Origin: Paenibacillus eucommiae
GTDB taxonomy: Bacteria; Bacillota; Bacilli; Paenibacillales; NBRC-103111
Length of the DNA stretch: 64,000 nucleotides
Direction: 5' to 3'
Assembly: GCF_017874215.1 (NCBI RefSeq)
Contig: NZ_JAGGLB010000002.1
Location: forward strand, 372,001-436,000
In this document: piece by piece, positions 27,404 through 36,639 of the stretch
Position numbering within the stretch: the first letter of the stretch is position 1
How the letters are laid out: each line of letters opens with the position of its first letter
Notes under the pieces: model-generated
What the model was told of the DNA's origin: nothing
The model's database searches: none
Seen by the model: only the letters and a program-made list of their open reading frames with translations
Translations under genes and position numbers: made by a program

Positions 27404-28582
27404 ATGGAAATATTACTTGCTTCGCTAATGATGATCTGGGGAAACTTAACAGCGTCAAACCCGGACGCAAGCTTTGAACAGCTTATCCAGGCATCCTTGG
27501 ACGCCAAAAACGCCATTGTTCAAACTGACCCCGTAAAGGAAGTTGATCCCTTAATTCCTGTAAACAAGATGGACCCGCAGAAAGATGCTCCCGTTGTTAA
27601 AGGTATTTACGTCACAGCTTATAGCGCCAACGGCAGCCGCATGAAGACCCTGCTTCAATTACTTGATGACACAGAGCTAAATTCAATGGTCATTGATGTC
27701 AAGGATGATCGAGGCTATATTACCTGGAAAACCGGCAATCCAGAGCTCGAAGCAATGGATACGACTGAAAAGATAATTGCCGATATGCCACTGCTTATGA
27801 AAACACTGAATGAGCATAAGATTTATCCGATTGCGAGAATAGTAGTTTTCAAGGATACGGTGCTAGCCAAGAAGAATCCCGAATACTCCTTTGTCAACCC
27901 TGACGGCAGCGTGTGGAATAATGGAAAAAAACCACCTGACAGCTTTGTAAACCCTTATGTGAAAGAAGTTTGGGATTACAATATCAAGGTGGCAAAAGAA
28001 GCAGTAAAAGCAGGCTTCAAAGAAATTCAATTTGACTATGTCAGGTTTCCGGAAGGCTTCGAGAAAAGAGCCGATATCCTCAAATACAAAAAAGACGAAC
28101 GGTCTCGTATTGATGCCGTAGCCGGGTTTGTCAAATATGCTAAAGAAGAGCTTCAGCCTCTTGGAGCAAGAGTCTCTGTAGATATTTTCGGCTATGCCGC
28201 TTCTGTTCCTGCTGCTGAGGGCATTGGTCAGGACTTTGTCAAAATATCACAAAATGTCGACGTTATCAGTGCTATGATTTACCCGAGCCATTACAGCACT
28301 GGCTGGTTCGATTCCAAAGTACCGGACGCTGCACCTTATGCCACAATTAATGGCGCATCTATCGACACTCACAAAAAATTAGAAAGTCTGGAGAAAAACG
28401 GACTCAAGCCAATTATCCGCCCCTGGATTCAAGATTTCACAGCTTCTTGGGTCAAAGGATATATCAAGTATGGCAAGCATGAATTGGATGAACAAATTAG
28501 AGCACTCAAAGATAACGGCGTCGATGAATATTTATTGTGGAATGCCAACAATAATTACACCCCTGGAGTATCGTATAAGTAA
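27404..28582 (+). CDS. Putative glycoside hydrolase, DUF4015 family
   Basis: 392 aa, with AAGGAGAGG before the ATG. A short hydrophobic N-terminus (LLASLMMIWGNLTAS) may be a signal peptide or anchor. The DUF4015 barrel runs from about residue 65 (VVKGIYVTAYSANGS) to the end; conserved acidic strands include NSMVIDVKDDRGYI, EIQFDYVRFPEG and RVSVDIFGYAAS. The fold is related to GH13-like barrels, so a cell-wall or glycan substrate is suggested, but none is known to me. A terminator follows. Confidence 0.82.
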   Translation: MEILLASLMMIWGNLTASNPDASFEQLIQASLDAKNAIVQTDPVKEVDPLIPVNKMDPQKDAPVVKGIYVTAYSANGSRMKTLLQLLDDTELNSMVIDVKDDRGYITWKTGNPELEAMDTTEKIIADMPLLMKTLNEHKIYPIARIVVFKDTVLAKKNPEYSFVNPDGSVWNNGKKPPDSFVNPYVKEVWDYNIKVAKEAVKAGFKEIQFDYVRFPEGFEKRADILKYKKDERSRIDAVAGFVKYAKEELQPLGARVSVDIFGYAASVPAAEGIGQDFVKISQNVDVISAMIYPSHYSTGWFDSKVPDAAPYATINGASIDTHKKLESLEKNGLKPIIRPWIQDFTASWVKGYIKYGKHELDEQIRALKDNGVDEYLLWNANNNYTPGVSYK

Positions 28583-28597
28583 AGTGCTGGAAACTTA

Positions 28598-28652
28598 AAA
28601 CCCCTTGTTTAGTTAGTCCGAATGGAACTAACTAAACAGGGGGTTTTCATTT
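28598..28652. terminator. Bidirectional terminator between DUF4015 gene and pfkA
   Basis: AAAACCCCTTGTTTAGTTAG pairs with CTAACTAAACAGGGGGTTTT, about 20 bp with one mismatch. Confidence 0.9.
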
Positions 28653-28682
28653 CCTCAAATTTATGATGACTCTATTAAACCT

Positions 28683-29651
28683 TTATTGGGATAATCGCTG
28701 AGCCAGCTCGTACAGCTCTCTGTTGAACGGACGTTTAGTACTCACTACCTGATGAATGTCTGTAGCAACCAGCTCGCCATTGATCACACCGCAGCCCTTC
28801 GAGGAATCTCCTTCTATTAATCTGCGTACAGCAAAATCGCCTAAGCGGCTGGCCAGAATCCGATCATTATGTGTCGGAGTACCACCACGCTGAATATGCC
28901 CAAGCACGGTAACACGTGGATCAATGCCAATACGTTCTGTGATTTGCTTGGAAATATCTTCTCCCCGGCCGACACCCTCTGAAATCAGAATGATACTGTG
29001 ACGCTTGCCATGAGCAAAGTTATCCCGCATCCGGGAAGCCACTTCATCGATGTCATAATCGATTTCCGGCACAAGAATCGTTTCAGCTCCGCTGGCAAGT
29101 CCTGCGTAAAGAGCAATCTCTCCACAATGACGACCCATTACTTCTACGATTGACGAGCGCTCGTGCGAAGTCATTGTATCGCGCAATTTATTTATGGCAT
29201 CGACGCAAATGCTAACCGCTGTGTCAAAGCCTATTGTGAAATCAGTAAAAGGAATATCATTATCGATAGTTCCAGGCAATCCCATCGTTCTAATCCCCAA
29301 TTTGCTTAACTTGCTGGCACCTTGGTAAGAACCGTCCCCACCGATAACGACAAGTCCGCCGATTCCTCTTCTGCGCAGGTTTTCCGCTGCCAGCTCCTGC
29401 CCTTCAGGCGTCATGAACTCCTTGCAGCGTGCTGTTTGGAGAATCGTTCCGCCTCTTTGAATAATATCTCCAACACTCCGCAAATCCATTTGGCGAAGAT
29501 CATCATGAATGAGTCCATAGTAGCCGCGTTGAACGGCATATACTTCGAGTCCATGAAATAAAGCGCTACGTACCACAGCCCGGACAGCTGCATTCATCCC
29601 CTGTGAGTCACCGCCGCTAGTTAATACTGCAATTGATTTTATGTCTGACAT
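28683..29651 (-). CDS. pfkA: 6-phosphofructokinase
   Basis: 322 aa, the standard bacterial length. ATP-site LTSGGDSQGMNAAVRA, VIGGDGSYQGA, catalytic PGTIDNDIPFTD and the effector/substrate segment GHIQRGGTPTHNDR are all present, with the Gly of an ATP-dependent enzyme (GGDG). It commits fructose 6-phosphate to glycolysis. Here pfkA is alone; in most Bacillales pyk follows it, but that place is taken by a terminator. Confidence 0.96.
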   Translation of the reverse strand: MSDIKSIAVLTSGGDSQGMNAAVRAVVRSALFHGLEVYAVQRGYYGLIHDDLRQMDLRSVGDIIQRGGTILQTARCKEFMTPEGQELAAENLRRRGIGGLVVIGGDGSYQGASKLSKLGIRTMGLPGTIDNDIPFTDFTIGFDTAVSICVDAINKLRDTMTSHERSSIVEVMGRHCGEIALYAGLASGAETILVPEIDYDIDEVASRMRDNFAHGKRHSIILISEGVGRGEDISKQITERIGIDPRVTVLGHIQRGGTPTHNDRILASRLGDFAVRRLIEGDSSKGCGVINGELVATDIHQVVSTKRPFNRELYELAQRLSQ

Positions 29652-29763
29652 TTAGTTTCCTCCCTGGATTTCATAAAACCGGCTTCCGTGCAAAAGGAGA
29701 TACACAGAGCAGTTTAATTTGGTTTTACATTTGGTATTAAATATTGATTTACCAAGCCCATAT

Positions 29764-30843
29764 TCATGAAGTCTTTCGTATATACATACTATTCAACCAA
29801 AAGAAGATCCGGGTAAGCGGACTGTTTTTCATAAGCCTTTTGGACACCTGCCTGACCTGCTTTTGACTCCTTACCTTCGGATCAGATAAATAAAGCGCAA
29901 GTAAGCCTTCAATAATCATACGATGAAATCGTGTATGTTCCAAGCATAAAATTTTGGTTCGTGCTTGCTCAACCACAAAGGCAAGCCGCTCCACAGTGTG
30001 ATCCTTGCTATCATAATAACTGCAGAAATTCAGGTCTCCGCCAGCTATATCCTCGTCCTGGTCAATCAAATAATCCAGCAAAATATGCAGTCCGCATACG
30101 TATGGAAAGTAGGCATCCCTGATTTTTTCCACTTCAGCTGTTGAAAGCACAGGAAAGCTTGCCGCCAGAAAAAGCATAAACATGCCTAAGGTTGAGCCCG
30201 TCGCTGCCGCGAATTCATACCAGGCTAACTGAGGAGACAGCTCTTTGTGCTTCTCCCACCAGCTTTGGAGTTCCTTTTCCCTCTGGCTCTTGTGGATATG
30301 CTTATAAACCTGAAGATCACAATACAGCCCTACCCATTCACGGACCAGCTTCTCAACCCTTGAATAGGACGGAAGCAGACATAAGCAGGACTGGCATGTT
30401 TTGACCAGCTCATTTAAATACCCCGCATCATCCGACTCCTGTCTGAAAGCATAATAATCCTGCAAGGGAGCGGATGGGTCTACCGCGTCGAGCATCGATT
30501 GATGCAATCTGCGAAAATCCCTTGGATCCAAGGAAGTACTCCGGTCACATAGGTTGTCTAAATAATCACTGATCGTTTGGAAAGCTACAATCAGTGGAAT
30601 AATCACATGTCGCATAGACAAATTACCTGAGGCATATACAGCGCCACCTTCACAATGGAACTGTTTGCTGGCTATACTATCTAGTGCCTGTTTCCTTAAT
30701 TCCAAATCTGGAATACTTGCGGCTGCTTCTCTCCAAAGCTGCAACTGGCTTCTCACATCTGGCAATACATAGCGGTAAACACGGTACATGAGTCTGACAG
30801 GACCCATAGATACAGATCTCTTACTGCTGCTCAATCGCTTCAA
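29764..30843 (-). CDS. ytpB: DUF2600 terpene synthase (tetraprenyl-beta-curcumene synthase-like, YtpB)
   Basis: About 359 aa from a TTG at 30843, where GGAGGAAGG lies four bases upstream inside the preceding gene; the frame is open to 30870. The match to B. subtilis YtpB is strong: RLMYRVYRYVLPD, ASKQFHCEGGA and TISDYLDNLCDRSTSLDP, the last an Asp-rich ion-binding motif. A second acidic segment is LLDYLIDQDEDIAGGDLNF. YtpB-type large terpene synthases cyclise all-E C35 prenyl diphosphate to a sesquarterpene. It overlaps the preceding gene by 23 bases, so translation is probably coupled. Confidence 0.9.
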   Translation of the reverse strand: MKRLSSSKRSVSMGPVRLMYRVYRYVLPDVRSQLQLWREAAASIPDLELRKQALDSIASKQFHCEGGAVYASGNLSMRHVIIPLIVAFQTISDYLDNLCDRSTSLDPRDFRRLHQSMLDAVDPSAPLQDYYAFRQESDDAGYLNELVKTCQSCLCLLPSYSRVEKLVREWVGLYCDLQVYKHIHKSQREKELQSWWEKHKELSPQLAWYEFAAATGSTLGMFMLFLAASFPVLSTAEVEKIRDAYFPYVCGLHILLDYLIDQDEDIAGGDLNFCSYYDSKDHTVERLAFVVEQARTKILCLEHTRFHRMIIEGLLALYLSDPKVRSQKQVRQVSKRLMKNSPLTRIFFWLNSMYIRKTS

Positions 30844-31504
30844 TAAGCCTTCCTCCACAACCCTGCTCATAGCAATAATCGAGAATAAGCTTTATTTCAA
30901 ACCGCTGGATGTGACGAAGCCATTCATCAGCTTTGGCATGCTGCACATCCATCAGCTGCAGCTCAACTGCATCGACAAATACCGCAGCATTCCATGCCGG
31001 ATAAGAAACAAGCGCCTCCAGCTTGCTGCGCAGCGCATCATTATTCACTTCGGTTAAATCCTGCAATGACAAATAGTTTCTCAGACAGGTGACAAGCTGT
31101 GTGGAAATAGGATGCTGGCCGCCATCAGAGAACCAATACTTCGCATTGCTGAAATCACCTTCCATCCGGTGCATCAGACCATGTAAATAGCTTCCCGTGC
31201 GGCTGGTGATCTCCTGTGAAATGCTGTGGGATTTATCGAGGCTCTCATTGCATAGAAACAGACCTGCCTTGAAGGCTAAGCCAGCATTCTCTTTCTCCTT
31301 GGCTCCCAACGCTGCGCCTGTTTTTGTTCCCGGTTCAATGGAATCGACCATTTGGATGAAGGGTAGTGCCAGCGCCTCTATCCGATTGTCCATGGCTGGA
31401 TCCCACACATCCGCGGGATTTAAAGCCGGTAAATACGTGATCAATGGCTTCACTATCGTTTGCAGCCAATCCGCTTGCTCATCTGCTTTGTACACTCCAA
31501 CCAT
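30821..31504 (-). CDS. Conserved hypothetical protein with HGLMHR...AKYWF motif
   Basis: 227 aa. An ATG at 31504 directly abuts GGAAGG, so the GTG at 31495 (spacing about ten) may be the true start. No membrane segment. The central motif LHGLMHRMEGDFSNAKYWF followed by GGQHP resembles a motif of an uncharacterised conserved family (HG..HR.EGDY.NAKYWFRR.G.HP). It is the middle gene of the three-gene DUF2600 operon and overlaps the terpene synthase. A role linked to the terpene product is an inference from position only. Confidence 0.75.
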   Translation of the reverse strand: MVGVYKADEQADWLQTIVKPLITYLPALNPADVWDPAMDNRIEALALPFIQMVDSIEPGTKTGAALGAKEKENAGLAFKAGLFLCNESLDKSHSISQEITSRTGSYLHGLMHRMEGDFSNAKYWFSDGGQHPISTQLVTCLRNYLSLQDLTEVNNDALRSKLEALVSYPAWNAAVFVDAVELQLMDVQHAKADEWLRHIQRFEIKLILDYCYEQGCGGRLIEAIEQQ

Positions 31505-31549
31505 TCCTTCCGCAATTTCTTTTCTGCGTTATATACAAGCAAGCACCCT

Positions 31550-31864
31550 CTATTGATGAAGCTTCTCATCCACTTCTTGATTGACTCGAAACCACAGGTG
31601 CAGATCGTTTATCGTACTGGCCAGATCGGCAATATCAGAATTTAATTGGCAGGAAGCCGGGAAGTCATCCTCCCGATCCAGTTGGGACTGTTTGCTTCTA
31701 ATAGCAGCCTCCAATTTGTGAATCCGGTCGGGTATTCGGCCTCTGATCTGTTCCCAGCGAAACAAGATGTCGGCACGCTCATGCAGGGAGTATTCCTCCC
31801 ATTGATGCTTCATAACGGGCAGTTCAATTCCGAGCCTTTCATCAAGCTGAAAAAAATATCTCAA
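31550..31864 (-). CDS. Hypothetical protein, first gene of the DUF2600 operon
   Basis: 104 aa from a TTG at 31864 with GGAGG seven bases upstream. It is charged and helical, with HKLEAAIRSKQSQLDRED likely to form a coiled coil, and has one Cys. No recognised domain. It begins the minus-strand operon, diverging from the flippase gene, 45 bases before the 227-aa protein. Confidence 0.65.
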   Translation of the reverse strand: MRYFFQLDERLGIELPVMKHQWEEYSLHERADILFRWEQIRGRIPDRIHKLEAAIRSKQSQLDREDDFPASCQLNSDIADLASTINDLHLWFRVNQEVDEKLHQ

Positions 31865-32010
31865 GCGCTTACCTCCAAACTATGTACGGCTTATCTTAAC
31901 AATGTATCATTTCATGACGCTCTCTTCCAGCTTAAATTGTATGTCTGATTCATAATTATCTGGTATACTTAACTAATGTTTAAGCAGGTAGAGCCCTAGG
32001 AGATGTGAAG

Positions 32011-33339
32011 ATGTCGGTAAAAATACGAACTAATCCCGTTTCTTTTAAGCAGCTGTGCTTCTTTTTTCTGCCACTTGGAATCTCGGCCACTCTGGTTACT
32101 TTATCGCATGTCATCATTAACAGTACGTTGGCCAGATCGGCAAATCCCGAGCTGATTATCGCCAGCTATGCGCTGCCAATGAGCCTGCTTGCCATCACAG
32201 AGAAACCAGCCATCTTACTCAGGCAAACATGCTCTGCGCTAGTAAGAGACCGCAAATCTTTCCGCGCCATGGCCGCTGTCAGCACCTATGTATTTACTAG
32301 CATAACACTTTTGGGCTTAATCATCTCCTACACGCCGGTCGGAAAGCTGCTGTTTTTATACTTTTTCGGCGTTGAGGCAGAGCTGCTGGACCCTATTATC
32401 AAGGTGTATCGCATTTTAATGTTCGTCAGCTTGTTTTCCGGGATCCGCTGTTTATTTCATGGTATTATCATTTACAACCTGCTAACCAAATGGTTAACGA
32501 TAGGCATGCTTATCAGGCTTTTGGCGATGTACAGCCTCTCCCTCTATTTCATACATACGGATCAAGTAAAGACCGCAGAAGTAGGAGCGATTATTTTTCT
32601 GGTTGGAATGATGATTGAAGCTGCAGTAAGCGTTTGGGAAGGAAGATCCCTGCTCAAAAAAGTGATTCCAGAAAAAATGCCAGGGCATCCGATCGAGACT
32701 AAACGGCAGGTTTTGCAATTTTATAAGCCTATGCTGTATTCTTCCTTTATTGCCGTAATTGTAGGTCCTGCAATCAACGCCATGCTCGGTAAAACGGTGG
32801 ATATTCACTTGGCGATCGCTTCGTTCGCTATTGCAGGCAGCCTTACACAGCTTGTTATCAGCTTTTTTTCGTATATGCACCAGATTGTCTTGAATTTCTA
32901 TCCCAAAGACGCAAAAACCGTTCAGCGCTTCGCCTTAATGCTTGGATTCATTCCAGGAGTCTTAATTGCTATTCTCGGATATACCTCCCTAGGGCCATGG
33001 TTTATGATGAATGTGATGGGCGTAAATAATGAGCTTATGCAGGCAAGCCTTAGTACCCTTAGGGTCTTCATGATATTGACTTTCGTGTTCCCATGGCTGG
33101 ATTTCACAAATGGTATTATTATGCTCAGGGGACAAACTAAGGTTATGATTAAATCACAGGCTGCTAATGTTATTGTGACCTTAACCACTTTGATTCTTAC
33201 GGTTTGGTTGACACCTGGCTGGAATGGTATGATTGGAGCGCTCGCCCAGTCACTTGGCAGCTTTGCCGAGCTCTGCGTCGTGCTTTATGTGCTGTATGCC
33301 TCCTCTTCTTCTAAAGAACGCCTGGTAGGACAGCGCTAA
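32011..33339 (+). CDS. MATE/MOP-like multi-membrane-spanning flippase or exporter
   Basis: 442 aa from the ATG at 32011 with AGGAG eight bases upstream. Twelve or so membrane helices, beginning QLCFFFLPLGISATLVTLSH; the N-terminal half (FFLPLGISATLVTLSHVIINSTLA) and a similar middle segment (FYKPMLYSSFIAVIVGPAINA) suggest the internal duplication of MOP-superfamily transporters. Substrate unknown. It opens a co-directional series of transporter genes and diverges from the terpene synthase operon, so export of a lipid or terpenoid is possible but unproven. Confidence 0.7.
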   Translation: MSVKIRTNPVSFKQLCFFFLPLGISATLVTLSHVIINSTLARSANPELIIASYALPMSLLAITEKPAILLRQTCSALVRDRKSFRAMAAVSTYVFTSITLLGLIISYTPVGKLLFLYFFGVEAELLDPIIKVYRILMFVSLFSGIRCLFHGIIIYNLLTKWLTIGMLIRLLAMYSLSLYFIHTDQVKTAEVGAIIFLVGMMIEAAVSVWEGRSLLKKVIPEKMPGHPIETKRQVLQFYKPMLYSSFIAVIVGPAINAMLGKTVDIHLAIASFAIAGSLTQLVISFFSYMHQIVLNFYPKDAKTVQRFALMLGFIPGVLIAILGYTSLGPWFMMNVMGVNNELMQASLSTLRVFMILTFVFPWLDFTNGIIMLRGQTKVMIKSQAANVIVTLTTLILTVWLTPGWNGMIGALAQSLGSFAELCVVLYVLYASSSSKERLVGQR

Positions 33340-33368
33340 TTTCTGATAGAAATCGAGTGATGCGGTAA

Positions 33369-34526
33369 ATGAGTGATCGAAATAGTACATGGCTGCTTAA
33401 AGGCTTTAGCTTCTCCAATTATATGACAATGGGCATTATCGTTTCCTTTTTCCCGCTTTACTTCGATTACAAAGGATATTCCAAGCTGCAAATCGGTATG
33501 CTCTATTCCATTGGTCCCTTAATCGGTATTTGTTCCAACCTGTTCTGGGGTATTCTCAGTGATAAATATCAAACTATTAAGAAAATCATGATCATCCTGC
33601 TGCTCGGCCAGTTTATTACGGCCGTTCTTGTTTTTAATACTGATTTATTTACTTTATTGTATGTGTTTTTGGGCATGTTCTTCTTTTTTCAGCAGCCTAT
33701 CAATTCACTCAATGACTCTCAACTGATGCTCAAAGGGAAACAAACAGGCACAAGCTATGCCTCCTATCGGGTCTGGGGCTCGATTGGATTTGCTTTCTCA
33801 GCTGGCTTCTTCGGCTGGCTGCTTAAATTGAACGGCACGGGTATTACACCCATCCTATGTCTGAGTACGATACTCCTCACCTTCTCACTTGCATTGCTGC
33901 TCAAGGATGTACAGCGTGGCCAGAAGAAGATGGAATTCGGCGGCTTCATCAACATTATCCGTTCCGGGAAATTTCTTTGGTTTCTGTTTTTAATCGTCAT
34001 TCTCTCTATCTCGCATCGCTTTAACGACGGTTTTTTGGCACTTTATATGAGACAGCTTGGAGCCTCTGACAGCCTTATCGGTTATTCCTGGATGATTTCT
34101 GCTTTAAGCGAAATCCCTATATTTTTTCTGCTCAGCACATTCGGTCAACGCTTCAGGGAGCTGCCGCTGCTTGCTTTTGCAAGCTTGGCGTACGCGGTCC
34201 GTTTTTGCATGATGAGCTTCGTACACAATCCGGTATGGATCATATATATCCAAATGATGCACAGCATAACCTTCGGTATCTTCTTATTTACAGCGATGAG
34301 ATATATTCAACAAACGATTCCTGATGAATATCGGGCTTCGGGACAAGCCATTTTTGTGATCACATGGTCTAGCGTGGCCGGACTGATTAGCGGAACTATG
34401 GGGGGGTGGATTTTCGATGTTTGGAGCGGACAAACCGCTTATCTGATCGTATCCATGCTGTCACTGGCTGCAAGTATAGGATTTTTAGCTACTCATTTAC
34501 TGCAAAAGCAAGAAAGTCTCACTTAA
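33369..34526 (+). CDS. MFS transporter (MFS_1_like / sugar- or nucleoside-symporter type)
   Basis: 385 aa with about 12 membrane helices. The start LLKGFSFSNYMTMGIIVSFFPLY and the loop FWGILSDKYQTIKKI fit the LacY/nucleoside symporter-like branch of MFS rather than drug antiporters. The ribosome site is weak, and the start lies 29 bases after the flippase stop, suggesting read-through translation in one transcript. Substrate unknown. Confidence 0.78.
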   Translation: MSDRNSTWLLKGFSFSNYMTMGIIVSFFPLYFDYKGYSKLQIGMLYSIGPLIGICSNLFWGILSDKYQTIKKIMIILLLGQFITAVLVFNTDLFTLLYVFLGMFFFFQQPINSLNDSQLMLKGKQTGTSYASYRVWGSIGFAFSAGFFGWLLKLNGTGITPILCLSTILLTFSLALLLKDVQRGQKKMEFGGFINIIRSGKFLWFLFLIVILSISHRFNDGFLALYMRQLGASDSLIGYSWMISALSEIPIFFLLSTFGQRFRELPLLAFASLAYAVRFCMMSFVHNPVWIIYIQMMHSITFGIFLFTAMRYIQQTIPDEYRASGQAIFVITWSSVAGLISGTMGGWIFDVWSGQTAYLIVSMLSLAASIGFLATHLLQKQESLT

Positions 34527-34554
34527 TATTTTATAAGATTAGGAGGGTGAGGAT

Positions 34555-35247
34555 GTGCTGGTTGTAGAACGATTATCGCATACCTTCCGTAATGGCAACG
34601 AGTATACTTCTGTGCTTCAGGATATTGATTTCCACATAAAAAAAGGTGAAATAGTCGCCCTTCTCGGCAGCTCGGGCTCAGGTAAATCTACCCTGTTGAA
34701 CCTTATGGCAGGCTTAATGAAACCCACCGAAGGCAGCATCCGAATCGCTGGTAAAGCGATTGAGACTATGAACGAAAATAAACTAGCTGAGTTTCGCCGT
34801 GTACATATTGGCTTTATTTTTCAATCCTATGAACTTATTCCCCATCTTACGGTTCGCGAGAACATCGAGCTTCCACTCGTATTCCAAGGCATCTCAAGCA
34901 AGGTCCGCAAAGATCGGGCTCTAGAGCTTCTTCAACAGGTTGGCATAAGTGGCAAATCCGAGCTTTTCCCCTCTCAGCTTTCAGGCGGACAGCAGCAGCG
35001 CGTCAGTATTGCCCGCTCACTGATCACCATGCCAACTGTCGTCTTCGCCGATGAGCCTACCGGAAACTTGGATACGAAGACAGAGACAGAAATTATCGAT
35101 CTGTTGATCGGATTAAATGAGCAGTTCGGCCTTACCTTCGTCATTGTTACGCATGAGCATGAGGTAGCCAAAAGAACACAGCGGATTCTCCAGCTTAAAG
35201 ACGGCTATCTGATCGATGGGAACAGCAAGGCAGGTGACGAGGATTGA
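34555..35247 (+). CDS. ABC transporter ATPase (MacB/LolD type)
   Basis: 230 aa from a GTG at 34555 with AGGAGGG upstream. Walker A GSSGSGKST (residues about 39-47), Q-loop FIFQSYEL, signature LSGGQQQR, Walker B VVFADEPTGNLD and H-loop VTHEHE are intact. It is of the type that pairs with FtsX-fold permeases. Its stop overlaps the start of the permease gene by four bases, so they form one unit. Confidence 0.92.
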   Translation: MLVVERLSHTFRNGNEYTSVLQDIDFHIKKGEIVALLGSSGSGKSTLLNLMAGLMKPTEGSIRIAGKAIETMNENKLAEFRRVHIGFIFQSYELIPHLTVRENIELPLVFQGISSKVRKDRALELLQQVGISGKSELFPSQLSGGQQQRVSIARSLITMPTVVFADEPTGNLDTKTETEIIDLLIGLNEQFGLTFVIVTHEHEVAKRTQRILQLKDGYLIDGNSKAGDED

Positions 35248-36626
35248 GAATAAAAGACTATTTCGGTCTTGGCTGGGATCAGATCAACCGCCGCAAGGTA
35301 GTCACCGCTCTATGCGCACTCGGCATAGCTATTGGCTCAGCATCCATTATTGTGGCACTTGCATTCGGAGAATCCATTCAGCATTACACCCAAAAACAGA
35401 TGAGCTATTATATGAAGACAGATGAAATCATGATCTATGAAGGCGATTCAGGAAGAGCCGGAGATGCTTCAGGTAATCAAGGGAGCTCGTATAATTCCGG
35501 ACGTGTCACCAAAGAGAAGCTTAACCTGATACGCACGCTGCCTCACGTAAAAGCGGTGGCCAGCTTCCAGAATTTACAGCAGCTTTCCTTTGAAACCGAG
35601 GATGGAAAAAAGGGCTATCTGGATGTCATGATTACTGAATTGGACACGCTGGCCGCATTCGGTTCGAATTTCAAGCAGGGTTATGCGGATGGCTCGGAAA
35701 ACTCTATTATTTTGAATTATGGTGCCACCATGGGCGTAGTGGATGACAAAACCAGGCAAATCAGATCTACGTTGATGCAGCAAAATCCAAGCAAGGACAT
35801 GTCCAATACCTTAAATCAGCTTGACAGCATTCCTGCCCCGCTGTATCAGAAGCAAATCAAGCTTAAACAGGAAAGTTTCCAACAGCCGGGTACAGTTAAT
35901 GCCGTGCAAACAAATAATCTGGAGATTTCCTTACGCGTCACTGGCGTACTGCAAAAGGATCAGGGAATGCCTGATTTTATGGTAAGCAACAATAAAAAAG
36001 CGTATGTCTCTCCCGAAACGGGAGCAAAGCTGCTGGCCTCATATAAAGATCCCTATTCTGGCCAAAGTATGCTTTCTTATTCCGAGGTCAAAGTAAAAGT
36101 CGACAGCAGTATCCATGTCAAAGAAGTTGAAACCATGATCCAAAAGCTAAACCTGCGAACACAGTCAAACCTGTTTCAAGAGGACAGGATGAAAAATGAA
36201 TTCGTAATTATAAGACTTCTTCTCACCGGCGTAGGACTCTTTGTTCTATTCGTTGCTTCCATCTCCATCATTGTAGCCATGACGATGTCTACCCACCAAA
36301 GGCGCAGACAAATCGGCATTATGAAGGTGCTTGGCGCCAATCTCCGGCAAATTCGCAATATGTTTATCGTAGAGTCTGCGCTGCTTGGTTTTTTAGGCGG
36401 ATTACTTGGCATTTTACTATCCTATTGGGTCATTTGGGGCATCAATATCGTTGTGATCAAGTTTAGTAGCGGCATGTCCGGCGAAGATCTTGAAATTTTA
36501 TTTATCAGCTTGTGGATATTACCAGTTGGCATGTTCTTCGCCCTGCTGACAGGCATTTTATCCGGATTGTACCCCGCTGTGAAGGCATCACGAACGGATG
36601 CTCTGACCGCAATTAAACGTGAATAG
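35244..36626 (+). CDS. ABC transporter permease, MacB/FtsX type
   Basis: 460 aa from a TTG that overlaps the ATPase stop (TTGA), a classic coupling arrangement. One N-terminal membrane helix (VVTALCALGIAIGSASIIVA), an external domain of about 300 residues, then three helices at the C-terminus with the FtsX pattern MSTHQRRRQIGIMKVLGA. With the ATPase and the fusion protein it would make a tripartite MacAB-like exporter for peptides, lipids or drugs. Confidence 0.9.
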   Translation: MRIKDYFGLGWDQINRRKVVTALCALGIAIGSASIIVALAFGESIQHYTQKQMSYYMKTDEIMIYEGDSGRAGDASGNQGSSYNSGRVTKEKLNLIRTLPHVKAVASFQNLQQLSFETEDGKKGYLDVMITELDTLAAFGSNFKQGYADGSENSIILNYGATMGVVDDKTRQIRSTLMQQNPSKDMSNTLNQLDSIPAPLYQKQIKLKQESFQQPGTVNAVQTNNLEISLRVTGVLQKDQGMPDFMVSNNKKAYVSPETGAKLLASYKDPYSGQSMLSYSEVKVKVDSSIHVKEVETMIQKLNLRTQSNLFQEDRMKNEFVIIRLLLTGVGLFVLFVASISIIVAMTMSTHQRRRQIGIMKVLGANLRQIRNMFIVESALLGFLGGLLGILLSYWVIWGINIVVIKFSSGMSGEDLEILFISLWILPVGMFFALLTGILSGLYPAVKASRTDALTAIKRE

Positions 36627-36639
36627 GAGATTACTGTTT

